DNA of 64,000 bases from Dehalococcoides mccartyi 195 (lineage in GTDB: Bacteria > Chloroflexota > Dehalococcoidia > Dehalococcoidales > Dehalococcoidaceae): contig NC_002936.3 in assembly GCF_000011905.1 (NCBI RefSeq), positions 434,001-498,000 on the forward strand, read 5' to 3'. Position numbers and translations under genes: made by a program. The notes under the pieces were generated by a model that was given only the letters and a program-made list of their open reading frames with translations, was not told the DNA's origin and did no database searches. The first letter of the stretch is position 1. Each line of letters opens with the position of its first letter. Shown here in pieces: positions 8,831 through 19,031 of the stretch.

Positions 8831-9301
8831 ATGCCTAGAAGAGCACGAAAATTTAAAAGAGCAGTTGCCCCGGATTCCAGGTATAACAGCCTGATGCTTT
8901 CCAATTTTATAAACAAGCTTATGATGCACGGCCAGAAGGCCACCGCCCAGAGGATTGTTTATGATGCAATTGACATAATGGGTAAACAGGAAAATAAAGA
9001 AGGTTTGGCTGTGTTTGAGCAGGGTCTCAAAAATGCCACTCCTTTTATTGAGGTTAAACCCCGCCGTGTAGGCGGTGCTACTTATCAGGTGCCTATTGAG
9101 GTTCGCCCTGACCGCGCCCAGACTATGGCTATGCGCTGGATTATCAAAGCTGCCCGCAAACGGACCGGCAAGTCCATGGCTGAGCGGCTGGCAGCTGAGA
9201 TGCTGGAAGCCTCACGCGAGCAGGGTGCTGCTGTTAAGAAAAGGGAAGAGACCCACAAGATGGCCGAGGCCAACCGTGCTTTCGTCCATTACAGGTGGTA
9301 G
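8831..9301 (+). CDS. rpsG: Ribosomal protein S7
   Basis: This 156-residue protein nucleates assembly of the 3' major domain of 16S rRNA. It begins MPRRARKFKRAVAPD and contains the conserved VEVRP-like segment PIEVRPDRAQTMAMRWI and the C-terminal KREETHKMAEANRAFVHYRW. Length is standard. It lies 13 bases after rpsL in the usual str operon order. Confidence 0.97.
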   Translation: MPRRARKFKRAVAPDSRYNSLMLSNFINKLMMHGQKATAQRIVYDAIDIMGKQENKEGLAVFEQGLKNATPFIEVKPRRVGGATYQVPIEVRPDRAQTMAMRWIIKAARKRTGKSMAERLAAEMLEASREQGAAVKKREETHKMAEANRAFVHYRW

Positions 9302-9356
9302 AGAGAAAATAGGGGGAATTGGATAGCCCTGACGGGTTAGCCAGATTTTAGATAAT

Positions 9357-11438
9357 ATGAGCGACAGGAAATACCCTCTGGAGAGGGTTCGGAATATAGG
9401 CATCATTGCCCACATAGACGCCGGAAAGACGACTACTACCGAGCGTATCCTTTACCTTACCAAACGTACCCATAAAATCGGCAATATTGACGATGGTACT
9501 ACCGTAATGGACTGGATGGAGCAGGAAAAGGCCAGAGGTATTACCATTACTTCTGTCGCTACTTCTGCTTACTGGAACGGGCATCACCTGAATGTTATTG
9601 ACACTCCCGGACATGTTGACTTTACGGTAGAAGTAGAGCGCAGTCTGCGGGTGCTTGACGGCGGTGTGGTGGTATTTGACGGTGTGGCCGGTGTTGAAGC
9701 CCAGTCTGAAACAGTCTGGCGTCAGGCCAGCCGCTACGGTGTACCCCGCATTTGTTTCATCAATAAGATGGACCGCACCGGTGCTAACTACGAGCGTACT
9801 TTGGGTATGATTACCCAGCGCCTCAAGGCTAAGTGCCTGCCTCTTCAGATACCCATTGGTTGTGCTGAAACCTTCCGCGGCAGCTGTGACCTGCTTGACT
9901 TCCAGTGTTACGGTATGGATAACAGCCCTGAAGAACCCGCTGAGACATTTGATTTGCCCGATGCTGACAAAGAACGGGCAGTAAAATTCCGCAATACAAT
10001 GATAGAACGCCTGGCCGAAGAAGATGACGAAGTTATGGAAGCCTATCTGGCCGGTGAAGAACTGCCGGTAGAAAAGCTGAAAGCCGCTATCCGCCGGGTA
10101 TGTCTGGCTAACAAGGCCATCCCCATATTCTGCGGCACTTCACTTCGTAACAAGGGTGTAAAAAGGCTGCTGGATGCGGTCTGTGACTATCTTCCTTCTC
10201 CTGTGGATATCCCGGCTATCAAGGGGACTGCCCCTAAAACCGGTGAACCTATGGAACGCCATGCCAGCGACACCGAGCCGTTTTCGGCTCTGGCTTTCAA
10301 GATTGTATCTGACCCCTTTGTGGGACGTTTGGTATATTTCCGCATTTATTCCGGTAATGTTTCAGCCGGTTCGGGTGTGTATAACAGCACCCGCGGCGAA
10401 CGGGAACGTATCGGCCGCCTTATCCGCATGCATGCCAATGACCGCGAAGAGATAGAATATGCTGATGCGGGCGAAATTGTGGCCAGTTTAGGCCTGCGCA
10501 ATACCTTTACCGGTGACACTTTGTGTGACCAGAGTGCGCCTATCTTGCTTGAAAGCATAAAATTCCCTGAGCCGGTTATCAATCTGGCCATTGAGCCTAA
10601 GACCCGTTCTGATCAGGATAAAATGACCGAAGGTCTCCAGAAACTGGCTGAGGAAGATCCTACTTTCAAGGTTAAGTTTGATGATGAAACCGGCCAGACG
10701 GTTATATACGGTATGGGTGAGCTTCACCTGGACGTACTGGTCAGCCGTTTGCTGTCTGAGTTCAAGGTTAATGCCAGCGTGGGTAAACCCCGCGTTGCAT
10801 ATCGGGAAGCTATTACCGCCCATGCCAAGGCTCAGGGCAAGTTTGTCCGCCAGTCCGGCGGCCGCGGTCAGTATGGCGATGTTACCATTGAGGTTGAGCC
10901 CCGTGAACGCGGTGCCGGTTATGAATTCGTTGATAATGTTAAGGGCGGTGCTGTACCCCGTAACTTCCTGATGGCGGCCGAAGCCGGTATCAGGGAAACC
11001 CTGGAGACGGGCGTATATGCCGGTTACCCCATGGTTGACGTAAAGGTAACCGCTGTTGACGGCAGCTACCATGATGTAGACTCTAACGAAAATGCGTTTA
11101 AAATGGCCGGCTCCATGGCTATCAAAGCCGCTGTTGCCAAGGCCAAGCCTATACTCCTTGAGCCTATTATGAAACTGGAAGCGGTTACCCCCGAAGAATA
11201 CATGGGTGATGTTATCGGTGACTTTAACTCACGCCGCGGCCAGATTATCTCGGTTGAGCCTAACCCGGAGACTACGGTTATCACCGGCAATGTGCCGCTG
11301 GCTGAAAGCTTCGGTTATACTACTGACCTTCGGTCAGTAACCAAGGGACGGGCAACTTTCTCTATGGAGTTTGAATCTTACCGTGAAATGCCGGGTGAAT
11401 TGGCCAATCAGGTCGTTGAAGCTGCCGGCAAGAAATAA
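9357..11438 (+). CDS. fusA: Elongation factor G
   Basis: This 693-residue GTPase drives translocation on the ribosome. G motifs are clear: AHIDAGKTTTTERILY (G1, about residue 19), RGITITSVATSAYW (switch I), DTPGHVDF (G3) and NKMDR (G4). The length is full and the domains run to the C-terminal EF-G segment ending ELANQVVEAAGKK. A 55-base gap separates it from rpsG, and no good Shine-Dalgarno is seen just before the ATG. A small hairpin, TAGCCC with GGGTTA, lies in that gap. The tuf gene that usually follows is absent. Confidence 0.97.
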   Translation: MSDRKYPLERVRNIGIIAHIDAGKTTTTERILYLTKRTHKIGNIDDGTTVMDWMEQEKARGITITSVATSAYWNGHHLNVIDTPGHVDFTVEVERSLRVLDGGVVVFDGVAGVEAQSETVWRQASRYGVPRICFINKMDRTGANYERTLGMITQRLKAKCLPLQIPIGCAETFRGSCDLLDFQCYGMDNSPEEPAETFDLPDADKERAVKFRNTMIERLAEEDDEVMEAYLAGEELPVEKLKAAIRRVCLANKAIPIFCGTSLRNKGVKRLLDAVCDYLPSPVDIPAIKGTAPKTGEPMERHASDTEPFSALAFKIVSDPFVGRLVYFRIYSGNVSAGSGVYNSTRGERERIGRLIRMHANDREEIEYADAGEIVASLGLRNTFTGDTLCDQSAPILLESIKFPEPVINLAIEPKTRSDQDKMTEGLQKLAEEDPTFKVKFDDETGQTVIYGMGELHLDVLVSRLLSEFKVNASVGKPRVAYREAITAHAKAQGKFVRQSGGRGQYGDVTIEVEPRERGAGYEFVDNVKGGAVPRNFLMAAEAGIRETLETGVYAGYPMVDVKVTAVDGSYHDVDSNENAFKMAGSMAIKAAVAKAKPILLEPIMKLEAVTPEEYMGDVIGDFNSRRGQIISVEPNPETTVITGNVPLAESFGYTTDLRSVTKGRATFSMEFESYREMPGELANQVVEAAGKK

Positions 11439-11462
11439 GTATACTGGTTAGGGTGATATTGT

Positions 11463-11771
11463 ATGACTAAACAAAAAATCAGGATAAAACTAAAGGGCTT
11501 TGACCACAAGATACTTGACCAGTCTGCGCTGCAGATTGTAGAGGCTCTGGAACGGACAGGGGCTACCATATCTGGGCCGGTTCCTCTGCCTACCCGTATC
11601 CAGCGTTACAGCGTCATACGCTCATCCTTCATTGATAAGGATTCACAGGAGCAGTTTGAAATCAGGACTCACAAACGTCTTATTGATATAGTGGAAACTA
11701 CATCCAAGACCATTGACGCCCTGACCAACCTGAACCTCCCGGCTGGCGTAAGCATAGATATTAAACTTTAG
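11463..11771 (+). CDS. rpsJ: Ribosomal protein S10
   Basis: This 102-residue protein opens the S10 cluster. It contains [16 protein letters not shown] at the start, [18 protein letters not shown] in the middle and [19 protein letters not shown] near the end, all family hallmarks. S10 binds the 30S head and also serves with NusB in antitermination. It follows fusA by 24 bases, so there is no room for tuf. Confidence 0.97.
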   Translation: MTKQKIRIKLKGFDHKILDQSALQIVEALERTGATISGPVPLPTRIQRYSVIRSSFIDKDSQEQFEIRTHKRLIDIVETTSKTIDALTNLNLPAGVSIDIKL

Positions 11772-11779
11772 GAACGAAT

Positions 11780-12397
11780 ATGATTCAAGGTATTATCGGT
11801 AAAAAAATCGGTATGACCCAGATATTCCAGGAGGACGGCAAGGCTCAGCCGGTCACTCTGGTAGAAGCTGGTCCGTGTGTAGTGGTCCAGGTCAAGACCG
11901 AAAAGCAGGACGGCTATGAGGCTGTTCAGTTGGGTTACGGCAAGGCCAAGCATATCACTTCGGCTGTCAAAGGTCAGTGCAGAGGATTCGGTGAATTCAA
12001 AGTGCTGCGCGAAGTAGACGTGGATGATATTGCGGCGGTTAATGTCGGTGACCAGATTACGGTCAGTGACTTTAAGGACGGCGAAAAGATAGACGCCAGC
12101 GGCGTCTCCAGAGGGCGTGGTTTTGCCGGTGTAGTTAAACGCTGGCATTTTGCCGGTGGTCCCAAGACCCACGGTCAGTCTGACCGTCACCGGGCTCCGG
12201 GTTCCATCAGCTCCACCACCACTCCCGGCCGTATTTATAAGGGCAAGCGCATGGCAGGCCACATGGGGAATGATGCGGTGACTATCCGCAATCTGGTTGT
12301 GCTCAAAACTGATGCAGAGAAAAATCTGCTGATGGTAAAGGGTGCTATCCCCGGCGGCAAGAATACAATAATATTAATTAAGAAAACGGGTAAATAA
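11780..12397 (+). CDS. rplC: Ribosomal protein L3
   Basis: This 205-residue protein starts IIGKKIGMTQIFQEDGKAQP after the first few residues and carries the conserved loop GFAGVVKRWHFAGGPKTHGQ that reaches the peptidyl transferase centre, then GSISSTTTPGRIYKGKRMAG. Length is normal. It follows rpsJ by 8 bases. Confidence 0.97.
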   Translation: MIQGIIGKKIGMTQIFQEDGKAQPVTLVEAGPCVVVQVKTEKQDGYEAVQLGYGKAKHITSAVKGQCRGFGEFKVLREVDVDDIAAVNVGDQITVSDFKDGEKIDASGVSRGRGFAGVVKRWHFAGGPKTHGQSDRHRAPGSISSTTTPGRIYKGKRMAGHMGNDAVTIRNLVVLKTDAEKNLLMVKGAIPGGKNTIILIKKTGK

Positions 12398-12399
12398 AC

Positions 12400-13032
12400 G
12401 TGGAAATTCCTGTTTATAACGCATCCGGAGAAATCATTAAGAATATCAGCATCAGCGAAGACGTCTTTGGCGTGCCCTTCAATGAAGCTCTGGTTCATCA
12501 GGCTTTTGTAGCCCAGCAGGCGAATGCCCGCCAGGGTACTCAGTCCACCAAGACCAGAGGTGAAGTACAGGGTTCAAGCCGCAAGATATATCGCCAGAAG
12601 GGTACCGGTAATGCCCGTATGGGTACCAACCGCTCACCCGTCAGGCGGCATGGCGGCGTAGCCTTTGGCCCCCGCCCCAGGGACTTCAGCAAGGATTTGC
12701 CCAAGAAGATGCGCCGTCAGGCCATCAGGTGCGTGCTGTCCTTCAAACTGGAAAGCGGCGAACTGAAGGTTGTTGATCAGCTTAGCTTTGATGAACCCAA
12801 GACCAGAGATATGGCCAAGATACTTGCGGCTCTTCAGGTAATGTCTCCCACGCTTATAGCGGTAGATAATCCTGATACCAATTTTATAAAGTCTGCCCGC
12901 AATATACCGGCAGTCAAAACCACTCCGGCTAATCTTCTGAATATATCTGATATGCTCAGGAACAAGCAGCTGGTTATGACTGAAGAAGCGGTACGTCAGG
13001 TTGAAGAACTCTGGGGTCAGCGCTCACGCTAA
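12400..13032 (+). CDS. rplD: Ribosomal protein L4
   Basis: This 210-residue protein begins at a GTG two bases after rplC. It contains the exit-tunnel loop region KTRGEVQGSSRKIYRQKGTG and GGVAFGPRPRDFSKDLPKK. In other bacteria L4 represses its own operon. No L4-binding leader can be assigned here because the S10 genes have no promoter of their own that I can see. Confidence 0.96.
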   Translation: MEIPVYNASGEIIKNISISEDVFGVPFNEALVHQAFVAQQANARQGTQSTKTRGEVQGSSRKIYRQKGTGNARMGTNRSPVRRHGGVAFGPRPRDFSKDLPKKMRRQAIRCVLSFKLESGELKVVDQLSFDEPKTRDMAKILAALQVMSPTLIAVDNPDTNFIKSARNIPAVKTTPANLLNISDMLRNKQLVMTEEAVRQVEELWGQRSR

Positions 13033-13044
13033 GGAGAAAGAACA

Positions 13045-13329
13045 ATGAATTTATACGAAGTATTGCGCCGGCCGTTAATATCTGAAAAGAACAGTGTTCA
13101 AGCTGTCCAGAATAAATACGTTTTTGAAATAGCCAAAGGTGCCAACAAACGTATGGTAAAGCTGGCAGTGGAACAGGCTTTTAATGTAACTGTTGAAGAT
13201 GTAAACATGCTTCACATACCGGGCAAACAAAAGCGGATGGGGCGCAATCTGGTCCAGACCGCAGGGTTGCGTAAAGCCATCATCACTCTCAAAGAGGGTG
13301 ATAAAATAACTCTATTTGAGGGTGTTTAG
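13045..13329 (+). CDS. rplW: Ribosomal protein L23
   Basis: This 94-residue protein begins MNLYEVLRRPLISEKNSV and contains YVFEIAKGANKRMVKLAVEQ, both typical of L23, which sits at the tunnel exit and docks SRP and trigger factor. AAGGAG lies just upstream of the ATG. Confidence 0.96.
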   Translation: MNLYEVLRRPLISEKNSVQAVQNKYVFEIAKGANKRMVKLAVEQAFNVTVEDVNMLHIPGKQKRMGRNLVQTAGLRKAIITLKEGDKITLFEGV

Positions 13330-13354
13330 TCAAGGAAAGGGTGGTTGATATAAA

Positions 13355-14179
13355 GTGGCAATAAAGATATATCGCCCTACTTCCCCGGGCCGCCGGCATC
13401 ACAGTGTTTCCTCTTTTGAGGAAATTACCAAGAGCCGGCCGGAAAAAGCGCTGCTGGTTTCGGTCAAGAATGATTCAGGCCGGAATAATCAGGGGCGCGT
13501 AACCGTTCGCCATAGGGGTGGTGGTAGCAAAACACAGATTCGCGTTATAGATTTCAAACGTAATAAGCTGGATGTGCCCGGAAGAATAGCGGCTATAGAG
13601 TATGATCCTAACCGGACTGCCCGTATAGCTCTGGTCTTCTACACTGACGGTGAGAAACGCTATATTTTAGCTCCTTCAGATTTGAAGATTGGTGATGTAA
13701 TTATGGCGGGTGAGAATGCTGAGCCCAAGAGCGGTAACGCTTTGCCCCTCAGTGCTATACCCACCGGTACATTTATCCATAATATTGAGCTTATCAAAGG
13801 CCGTGGCGGCATAATGGTACGCAGTGCCGGTGCTGCCGCTCAGCTGATGGCTAAAGAGGGTGATTATGCTCTGGTGCGTTTGCCTTCCGGTGAAATGCGC
13901 AAGGTGCGGAGTGACTGCTCTGCTACCGTAGGCCAGATTGGCAATATAGAGCATGGCACTCTTGAAATAGGTAAGGCCGGACGCAACCGCCACCTGGGTT
14001 GGAGACCGACTGTCAGAGGTTCGGCCATGTCACCTAACAACCATCCCCATGGCGGTGGTGAGTGCCGCAGTCCTATTGGTATGACCGGGCCGAAAACCCC
14101 CTGGGGTAAACCGGCTCTGGGTTATCGTACCCGCAAGGCCAAATACTCTGACAAACTTATTGTGAAGCGGAGGGGGTAA
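13355..14179 (+). CDS. rplB: Ribosomal protein L2
   Basis: This 274-residue protein has [18 protein letters not shown] at the start, [20 protein letters not shown], and the conserved C-terminal [20 protein letters not shown] with the His needed near the peptidyl transferase centre. It starts with GTG at 13355. The length is standard for bacteria. Confidence 0.97.
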   Translation: MAIKIYRPTSPGRRHHSVSSFEEITKSRPEKALLVSVKNDSGRNNQGRVTVRHRGGGSKTQIRVIDFKRNKLDVPGRIAAIEYDPNRTARIALVFYTDGEKRYILAPSDLKIGDVIMAGENAEPKSGNALPLSAIPTGTFIHNIELIKGRGGIMVRSAGAAAQLMAKEGDYALVRLPSGEMRKVRSDCSATVGQIGNIEHGTLEIGKAGRNRHLGWRPTVRGSAMSPNNHPHGGGECRSPIGMTGPKTPWGKPALGYRTRKAKYSDKLIVKRRG

Positions 14180-14185
14180 GGAATA

Positions 14186-14467
14186 ATGTCACGTTCCGTT
14201 AAAAAAGGGCCGGCTCTTTGCCCTAAACTTATGAAAAAGGTAGAGGTAGCCAGTGCTACCAACCAGAAATCCATCATCAAGACTTGGGCTCGCTGGTCTA
14301 CTATCACCCCGCTGATGGTTGGTTTGAATGTGGGTGTGCATGACGGCAGGCGTCACGTGCCCATCTACATCACCGAAAACATGGTCGGGCACAGACTGGG
14401 AGAGTTTACCACCACCAGAAATTTCCGCGGTCATGCCAAAGCGGAAAAAGTATCTCAGGTAAAATAG
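14186..14467 (+). CDS. rpsS: Ribosomal protein S19
   Basis: This 93-residue protein starts [20 protein letters not shown] and contains [20 protein letters not shown] and [14 protein letters not shown], the usual S19 blocks for the 30S head near the A-site finger. It lies six bases after rplB, and the spacing supports cotranscription. Confidence 0.96.
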   Translation: MSRSVKKGPALCPKLMKKVEVASATNQKSIIKTWARWSTITPLMVGLNVGVHDGRRHVPIYITENMVGHRLGEFTTTRNFRGHAKAEKVSQVK

Positions 14468-14497
14468 TGAAGTTAACCGGTTAGGGTAGGTTATAAA

Positions 14498-14827
14498 ATG
14501 GAAGTAAAAGCAATAGTAAAGGACACGGGATATTCAGCGCTCAAGGTAAGGCTGTGCGTTGATATGGTTCGCGGCAAGAAAGTAAGTGAAGCTATTACCA
14601 TGCTTCGCTTTATGACCTCGCCTACGGCCAAGGTTGTATCCAAGGTTATAAAATCAGCCGCGGCTAATGCGGAAAATAATTTCCAGATGAATCCGGCTGA
14701 CTTAAAAATATCACAGATTTATGCAGATGAAGCGCGAATGCTTAAGCGGATGCGTCCTCAGGCCAGAGGCCGGGTTTCGCCAATATTAAAGCGCTCCAGC
14801 CATATAACTGTTGTCGTGGCTGACTAG
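14498..14827 (+). CDS. rplV: Ribosomal protein L22
   Basis: This 109-residue protein begins MEVKAIVKDTGYSALKVRL and has the family pattern KVVSKVIKSAAANAENNFQM and the long hairpin RMLKRMRPQARGRVSPILKR that lines the exit tunnel, where macrolide-resistance changes occur in other bacteria. Length is normal. Confidence 0.96.
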   Translation: MEVKAIVKDTGYSALKVRLCVDMVRGKKVSEAITMLRFMTSPTAKVVSKVIKSAAANAENNFQMNPADLKISQIYADEARMLKRMRPQARGRVSPILKRSSHITVVVAD

Positions 14828-14835
14828 GAGGGTTA

Positions 14836-15672
14836 ATGGGACGCAAAGTTCATCCAATCGGGTTTAGACTTGGCATTATTAAAGACTGGAGTGCCAAATG
14901 GCATGCCAGTGATAAGGGTTTTGCCGAATGCCTCACCGAAGACCTTAAGCTTCGCAAGGCTATTGCCAAGAAGTATGTAGATGCCGCTATCTCTCAGGTA
15001 GATATTGAGCGCCAGTCCAACAAGGTGACTGTTTCTGTCCGGACAGCCCGGCCGGGTATTGTTATCGGACGGGGCGGTCAGCGTGTTGATGAAATGCGCC
15101 ATTTCCTTGAGGAGCTTATCGGCAAAAAGGTACAGCTGAATATTGTTGAAATATCTCAGGCTGAGCTTGACGCCTTCCTGGTTGCCCGGAGTGTGGCAGA
15201 GCAGATTGAACGCCGTGTTGCTTACCGGCGTGCCATGAAGCAGGCTATCTTCCGCAGTATGCAGGCTGGTGCCAAGGGTATTAAAGTATGTGCCTCAGGA
15301 CGTTTGGGCGGCGTTGAAATTGCCCGGCGTGAGGTAATGCACGAAGGGCGTGTTCCTTTGCATACTCTTCGGGCTGACATTGATTACGGCTGCACCAGGG
15401 CTCACACCGCCCTTGGAGATATAGGCATAAAGGTATGGGTATACCGCGGTGATATCCTGCCTGAAGCAAAAGAACAATCTGAACCCGAAGTAACGGAAAT
15501 GGCTGCTGTTATGGCTGATGCTCCTGCTGCCGCTGTTGCCGAAGCCAAGGTTGCTGATACTGTGGCCAAACCCAAGAGGGTTACAAAAAAGGCCGAAGCT
15601 GAGGCTTCCGCTGAGGAAAAACCGAAGCGCGCAGCCAAAAAGGCTGAGAACATAACCAAGGAAGAGGAATAA
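14836..15672 (+). CDS. rpsC: Ribosomal protein S3 with extended Ala/Lys/Glu tail
   Basis: This 278-residue protein has the N-terminal [20 protein letters not shown], a KH domain with [16 protein letters not shown] near residue 75, and the C-terminal domain [21 protein letters not shown]3 forms the mRNA entry site. Residues after about 215 form a low-complexity tail rich in Ala, Lys and Glu (for example [12 protein letters not shown]) that lengthens it by roughly 60 residues over the usual form. Such tails are seen in several lineages and are probably disordered. Confidence 0.96.
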
Positions 15673-15673
15673 T

Positions 15674-16123
15674 ATGCTCCAACCCAAGCGTGTTAAGTTT
15701 AGAAAGGTACAGCGCGGGCGTCGTGACGGGGCTGCCCATAAAGGCAACACAGTTGCTTTTGGTGAATTCGCTTTGCAGTCTCTTGAGGCCGGCTGGATTA
15801 CCGCCCGCCAGATAGAGGCTACACGCCGGGCAATCACCCGTTATATCCGCCGCGGCGGGCAGGTATGGATACGGATTTTCCCTGATAAACCCATTACCAA
15901 GAAACCGGCTGAAACCCGTCAGGGTGGCGGTAAAGGTGCTCCGGAAGAATGGGTAGCGGTAGTAAGGCGCGGCCGGATAATGTTTGAAATCGGCGGGGTA
16001 ACCCCCGAAGCTGCCAAAGAGGCTATGCGGCTTGCGTCTTATAAAATGCCGGTTAAGACCCGGTTTGTAGCCCGGGATGTACCTGCGGCTGCAGAAGAAA
16101 CTGAAGTAGCGGAGGCTGAATAA
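15674..16123 (+). CDS. rplP: Ribosomal protein L16
   Basis: This 149-residue protein begins [19 protein letters not shown] and contains [20 protein letters not shown] and [20 protein letters not shown], the family signature near the A site. It starts one base after the rpsC stop. The C-terminus carries a short acidic extension, EETEVAEAE, that is not part of the conserved core. Confidence 0.96.
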
Positions 16124-16124
16124 G

Positions 16125-16322
16125 ATGAATATAAATGATATTCGCGGCCTTTCTGATACTGAAATAAAGAAAAAGCTTGAAGATGCCCACAAGGAACTTT
16201 TTGAGCTTAGACTGAAGCTTTCTACCAGGCAGTTAGTGAATCACCGAGAGCTTCCCAGGGTAAAAAATGATATTGCCCGCATTCTAACCGTAATGCGTGA
16301 GCGCGAACTGCAGATAAGGTAG
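16125..16322 (+). CDS. rpmC: Ribosomal protein L29
   Basis: This 65-residue helical protein begins MNINDIRGLSDTEIKKKLED and contains KELFELRLKLSTRQLVNH and the ending NDIARILTVMRERELQ, typical of L29 beside L23 at the tunnel exit. It starts one base after the rplP stop. Confidence 0.95.
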   Translation: MNINDIRGLSDTEIKKKLEDAHKELFELRLKLSTRQLVNHRELPRVKNDIARILTVMRERELQIR

Positions 16323-16329
16323 GACTGAT

Positions 16330-16590
16330 ATGGAAAAAAATAAAACCCGAATCGGTCATGTGATCAGCGATAGGATGGAAAAAACCATTGTAGTGGGTAT
16401 TGATGTTGCCAAGCGCCATCCCCTTTACAAAAAGACTTATCGCCGGACTATGAAATATCTGGTTCATGATGAAAAAAACGAAGCTAAAATTGGTGATATG
16501 ATTGAAATAGTTAAATGCCGCCCCATCTCCAAGGGGAAATACTGGCGGCTCAACCGGATAATCACCAAGGGCCACATTGTTGCGGCTTAG
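16330..16590 (+). CDS. rpsQ: Ribosomal protein S17
   Basis: This 86-residue OB-fold protein contains GHVISDRMEKTIVVGIDVAK, RHPLYKKTYRRTMKYLVHDE and IGDMIEIVKCRPISKGKYWR, matching S17, an early 16S rRNA binder. It lies seven bases after rpmC. Confidence 0.95.
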   Translation: MEKNKTRIGHVISDRMEKTIVVGIDVAKRHPLYKKTYRRTMKYLVHDEKNEAKIGDMIEIVKCRPISKGKYWRLNRIITKGHIVAA

Positions 16591-16614
16591 GAAGCATAGT
16601 TCTGGAGAGAAGAG

Positions 16615-16983
16615 ATGGTTCAGCAGTATACCAGGTTAAACGTAGCAGATAATACCGGCGCTAAGAAAATAATGTGCATCAACGTTTTGGGCGGCAGCCG
16701 CAAGCTGCAGGCCAAAGTTGGTGATGTTATAGTAGCTGCGGTAAAAAAATCCAGCCCTGATGCCCAGGCTAAATCCGGCACTGTGGTAAAGGCCGTTGTG
16801 GTACGCATTACCAAGCCTTATGCCCGCCCGGATGGCTCTTATATAAAGTTTGATGATAACGCTGCTGTTATTCTGAATGACAAAATGGAGCCCAAAGGCA
16901 CCCGTATTTTTGGCCCGGTGGCCCGCGAGCTTCGTGATAAAAAATTCACCAAGATTTTGTCGCTGGCGCCTGAGGTATTGTAG
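16615..16983 (+). CDS. rplN: Ribosomal protein L14
   Basis: This 122-residue protein begins [20 protein letters not shown] and contains [20 protein letters not shown] and [20 protein letters not shown], then the terminal [20 protein letters not shown]. These are classic L14 features at the subunit interface. AGAGAAG lies just upstream. Confidence 0.97.
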   Translation: MVQQYTRLNVADNTGAKKIMCINVLGGSRKLQAKVGDVIVAAVKKSSPDAQAKSGTVVKAVVVRITKPYARPDGSYIKFDDNAAVILNDKMEPKGTRIFGPVARELRDKKFTKILSLAPEVL

Positions 16984-16993
16984 AGGTACTTAG

Positions 16994-17305
16994 ATGAGAC
17001 TGAAGAAAAACGATAACGTGCTGGTAATTGCCGGTAAAGACAAGGGTAAAACCGGTAAGGTTCGTTATGCCTTTCCCCGCACCGACAGGGTGCTGGTGGA
17101 AGGCGTGAACATGATAAAAAGGCATTCGCGTGCCAGGGGTCAGGCCAAACAGGCCGGGATTATTGAACGTGAAGCTCCTTTGCATGTTTCAAATTTGATG
17201 TTGCTTTGCAGTAAATGCAACAAACCGGCTCGCATCGGCAGCCGGGAACTGGCGGACGGTAAAAGTGTACGCTACTGCAAATCCTGCAATGAGGTAATTG
17301 ACTAA
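16994..17305 (+). CDS. rplX: Ribosomal protein L24, zinc-ribbon form
   Basis: This 103-residue protein has the KOW motif [20 protein letters not shown] at residues 6-25 and [13 protein letters not shown]. Its C-terminal part contains two CxxC pairs, [12 protein letters not shown] and RYCKSCNE, which should bind zinc. L24 starts assembly of the 50S subunit. The stop overlaps the rplE ATG by one base. Confidence 0.95.
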   Translation: MRLKKNDNVLVIAGKDKGKTGKVRYAFPRTDRVLVEGVNMIKRHSRARGQAKQAGIIEREAPLHVSNLMLLCSKCNKPARIGSRELADGKSVRYCKSCNEVID

Positions 17306-17844
17306 TGCTTAAGGTAGAGGAACGTTACACTAACGCCGTACCTGAACTTCAGAAGGCTTTCAAGTACGAAAATATTATGCAGGTGCCCAAGCTGGTCAAA
17401 GTAGTTATAAACACCGGTGTAGGTGAGGCTGTGTCCAACTCCAAGGCACTGGAAACTGCGGAAGCGGACATTGTAGCTATAGCCGGCCAGCACCCGGTAA
17501 TCACCCGTGCCAAGCGTTCTGTGGCTAACTTTAAGCTGAGAGCCGGTATGCCCATCGGTTTAAAGGTCACCCTGCGCGGACAGAGAATGTATGATTTCCT
17601 GAATAAACTCTTCTTCATTACGCTGCCCCGGGTACGTGATTTTCAGGGTGTTTCAAATACCGCTTTTGACGAACACGGCAACTATACTTTAGGTTTTAAA
17701 GACCATTCGGTTTTCCCTGAGATTGACTTTAACAAGATTGAGAAACCGCGCGGTCTTGAAGTTTGTATTGTAACTACCGCCAACACACCTGAAGAAGGCA
17801 AGAAGCTCCTGGAACTCTTGGGCATGCCTTTCAGTAAGGATTAG
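17305..17844 (+). CDS. rplE: Ribosomal protein L5
   Basis: This 179-residue protein contains [60 protein letters not shown] and the terminal [14 protein letters not shown]. It binds 5S rRNA and contacts P-site tRNA. Length and order are standard for the spc cluster. Confidence 0.97.
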   Translation: MLKVEERYTNAVPELQKAFKYENIMQVPKLVKVVINTGVGEAVSNSKALETAEADIVAIAGQHPVITRAKRSVANFKLRAGMPIGLKVTLRGQRMYDFLNKLFFITLPRVRDFQGVSNTAFDEHGNYTLGFKDHSVFPEIDFNKIEKPRGLEVCIVTTANTPEEGKKLLELLGMPFSKD

Positions 17845-17852
17845 AGGAGACT

Positions 17853-18038
17853 ATGGCTAAAACATCTAAAATTGTTCAATCCCAGCGCGCATCCAAGTTC
17901 AAGGTGCAGCACCATAACCGTTGTAGCCGGTGTGGTCGTCCCCGGGGCTATATTAACAGGTTTGGTTTATGCCGCATCTGTTTCCGCGAGCTGGCATTAC
18001 AGGGGCAGATACCCGGTGTCCGAAAGTCCAGTTGGTAG
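17853..18038 (+). CDS. rpsZ: Ribosomal protein S14, zinc type
   Basis: This 61-residue protein is the short zinc-binding (C+) S14. It carries [20 protein letters not shown], giving CxxC pairs at about residues 24/27 and 40/43, and ends [13 protein letters not shown] as the family does. It has no zinc-free paralogue in this window. Confidence 0.96.
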   Translation: MAKTSKIVQSQRASKFKVQHHNRCSRCGRPRGYINRFGLCRICFRELALQGQIPGVRKSSW

Positions 18039-18071
18039 GGTATAATTGAGGTTTAATAACGGGGGTTTACG

Positions 18072-18467
18072 ATGATCTCTGATCCGATTGCAGATATGTT
18101 AACAAGAATACGGAATGGCGTAATGGCCAAACACGAGGTAGTAATCATGCCGGCTTCCCGGATGAAACAATACCTTGCCAAGGTCATGAAACAGGAAGGC
18201 TTTATTGCCGGTTATGAAGTAATTGGCGCTAAGCCCAAACGTCAGCTGAAAATAGTCCTCCGTTATGACGAAGGTGGTGCTTCCTTTGTCAGCGGGCTGG
18301 AAAGAATCAGCAAACCCGGTCTTCGGGTTTACGTACAGCGGGGCGAAATACCCCGTGTTTACGGCGGTTTGGGTATTGCCATTGTCTCCACCTCAAAGGG
18401 TGTGATGACCGGTTCGCAGGCCTGGCGCCAGGGGCTCGGCGGCGAGCTGCTTTGCAAAGTCTGGTAA
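18072..18467 (+). CDS. rpsH: Ribosomal protein S8
   Basis: This 131-residue protein starts [20 protein letters not shown] and ends with the conserved [19 protein letters not shown] followed by [10 protein letters not shown]8 organises the 16S central domain and represses the spc genes in enterobacteria; I see no S8 target mimic here. A 33-base gap precedes it. Confidence 0.97.
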
Positions 18468-18482
18468 ACTAGAGGTTTTGAT

Positions 18483-19031
18483 ATGTCTAGAATAGGTAAA
18501 ATGCCGATAAAGGTTCCACCCGGCGTAACGGTGGACATAAAAGGGAATGATGTAACTGTTAAAGGGCCTAAAGGCACTCTTAACAGGACCTTCAGACCGG
18601 AAGTAACCATTACCCGTGACGGGGATTATCTGGTTGTCGCTCCGGTAGGTACAGACAAGGCCGCCAGGTCTTTCTTCGGCCTTAGCCGTACCCTTTTGGA
18701 TAATATGATTGTGGGTGTCAAAGACGGCTTTGACAAGAACCTTGAAATAGTGGGCGTGGGTATGCGTGCTGACAAAGATGGCAACAATATCATCTTTAAA
18801 GTAGGTTATTCGCACACTGTTACGGTAGCCCCTCCGGCGGGCATCACTTTGAGTGTAGACGGTACCACCAAAGTCAAGGTATCCGGTATAAATAAAGAAG
18901 AAGTGAGCCAGATGGCTGCTGAAATCAGGTCTATCAGAAAGCCTGACCATTATATGGGCAAGGGTATCAGATATGCCGGTGAATATGTACGCATCAAGCC
19001 CGGCAAGGCTATCGGAAAGGGTGCTAAGTAA
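18483..19031 (+). CDS. rplF: Ribosomal protein L6
   Basis: This 182-residue protein starts [20 protein letters not shown] and contains [16 protein letters not shown] and the C-terminal [20 protein letters not shown], the usual L6 repeat-domain signatures near the factor-binding site. The stop overlaps the rplR start by one base. Confidence 0.97.
   Translation: MSRIGKMPIKVPPGVTVDIKGNDVTVKGPKGTLNRTFRPEVTITRDGDYLVVAPVGTDKAARSFFGLSRTLLDNMIVGVKDGFDKNLEIVGVGMRADKDGNNIIFKVGYSHTVTVAPPAGITLSVDGTTKVKVSGINKEEVSQMAAEIRSIRKPDHYMGKGIRYAGEYVRIKPGKAIGKGAK

Noticed and set aside
18041-18046. TATAAT before rpsH as an internal promoter
   Set aside because: The -35 position (GTCCGA) is poor, and the genes are tightly spaced, so it is likely chance.
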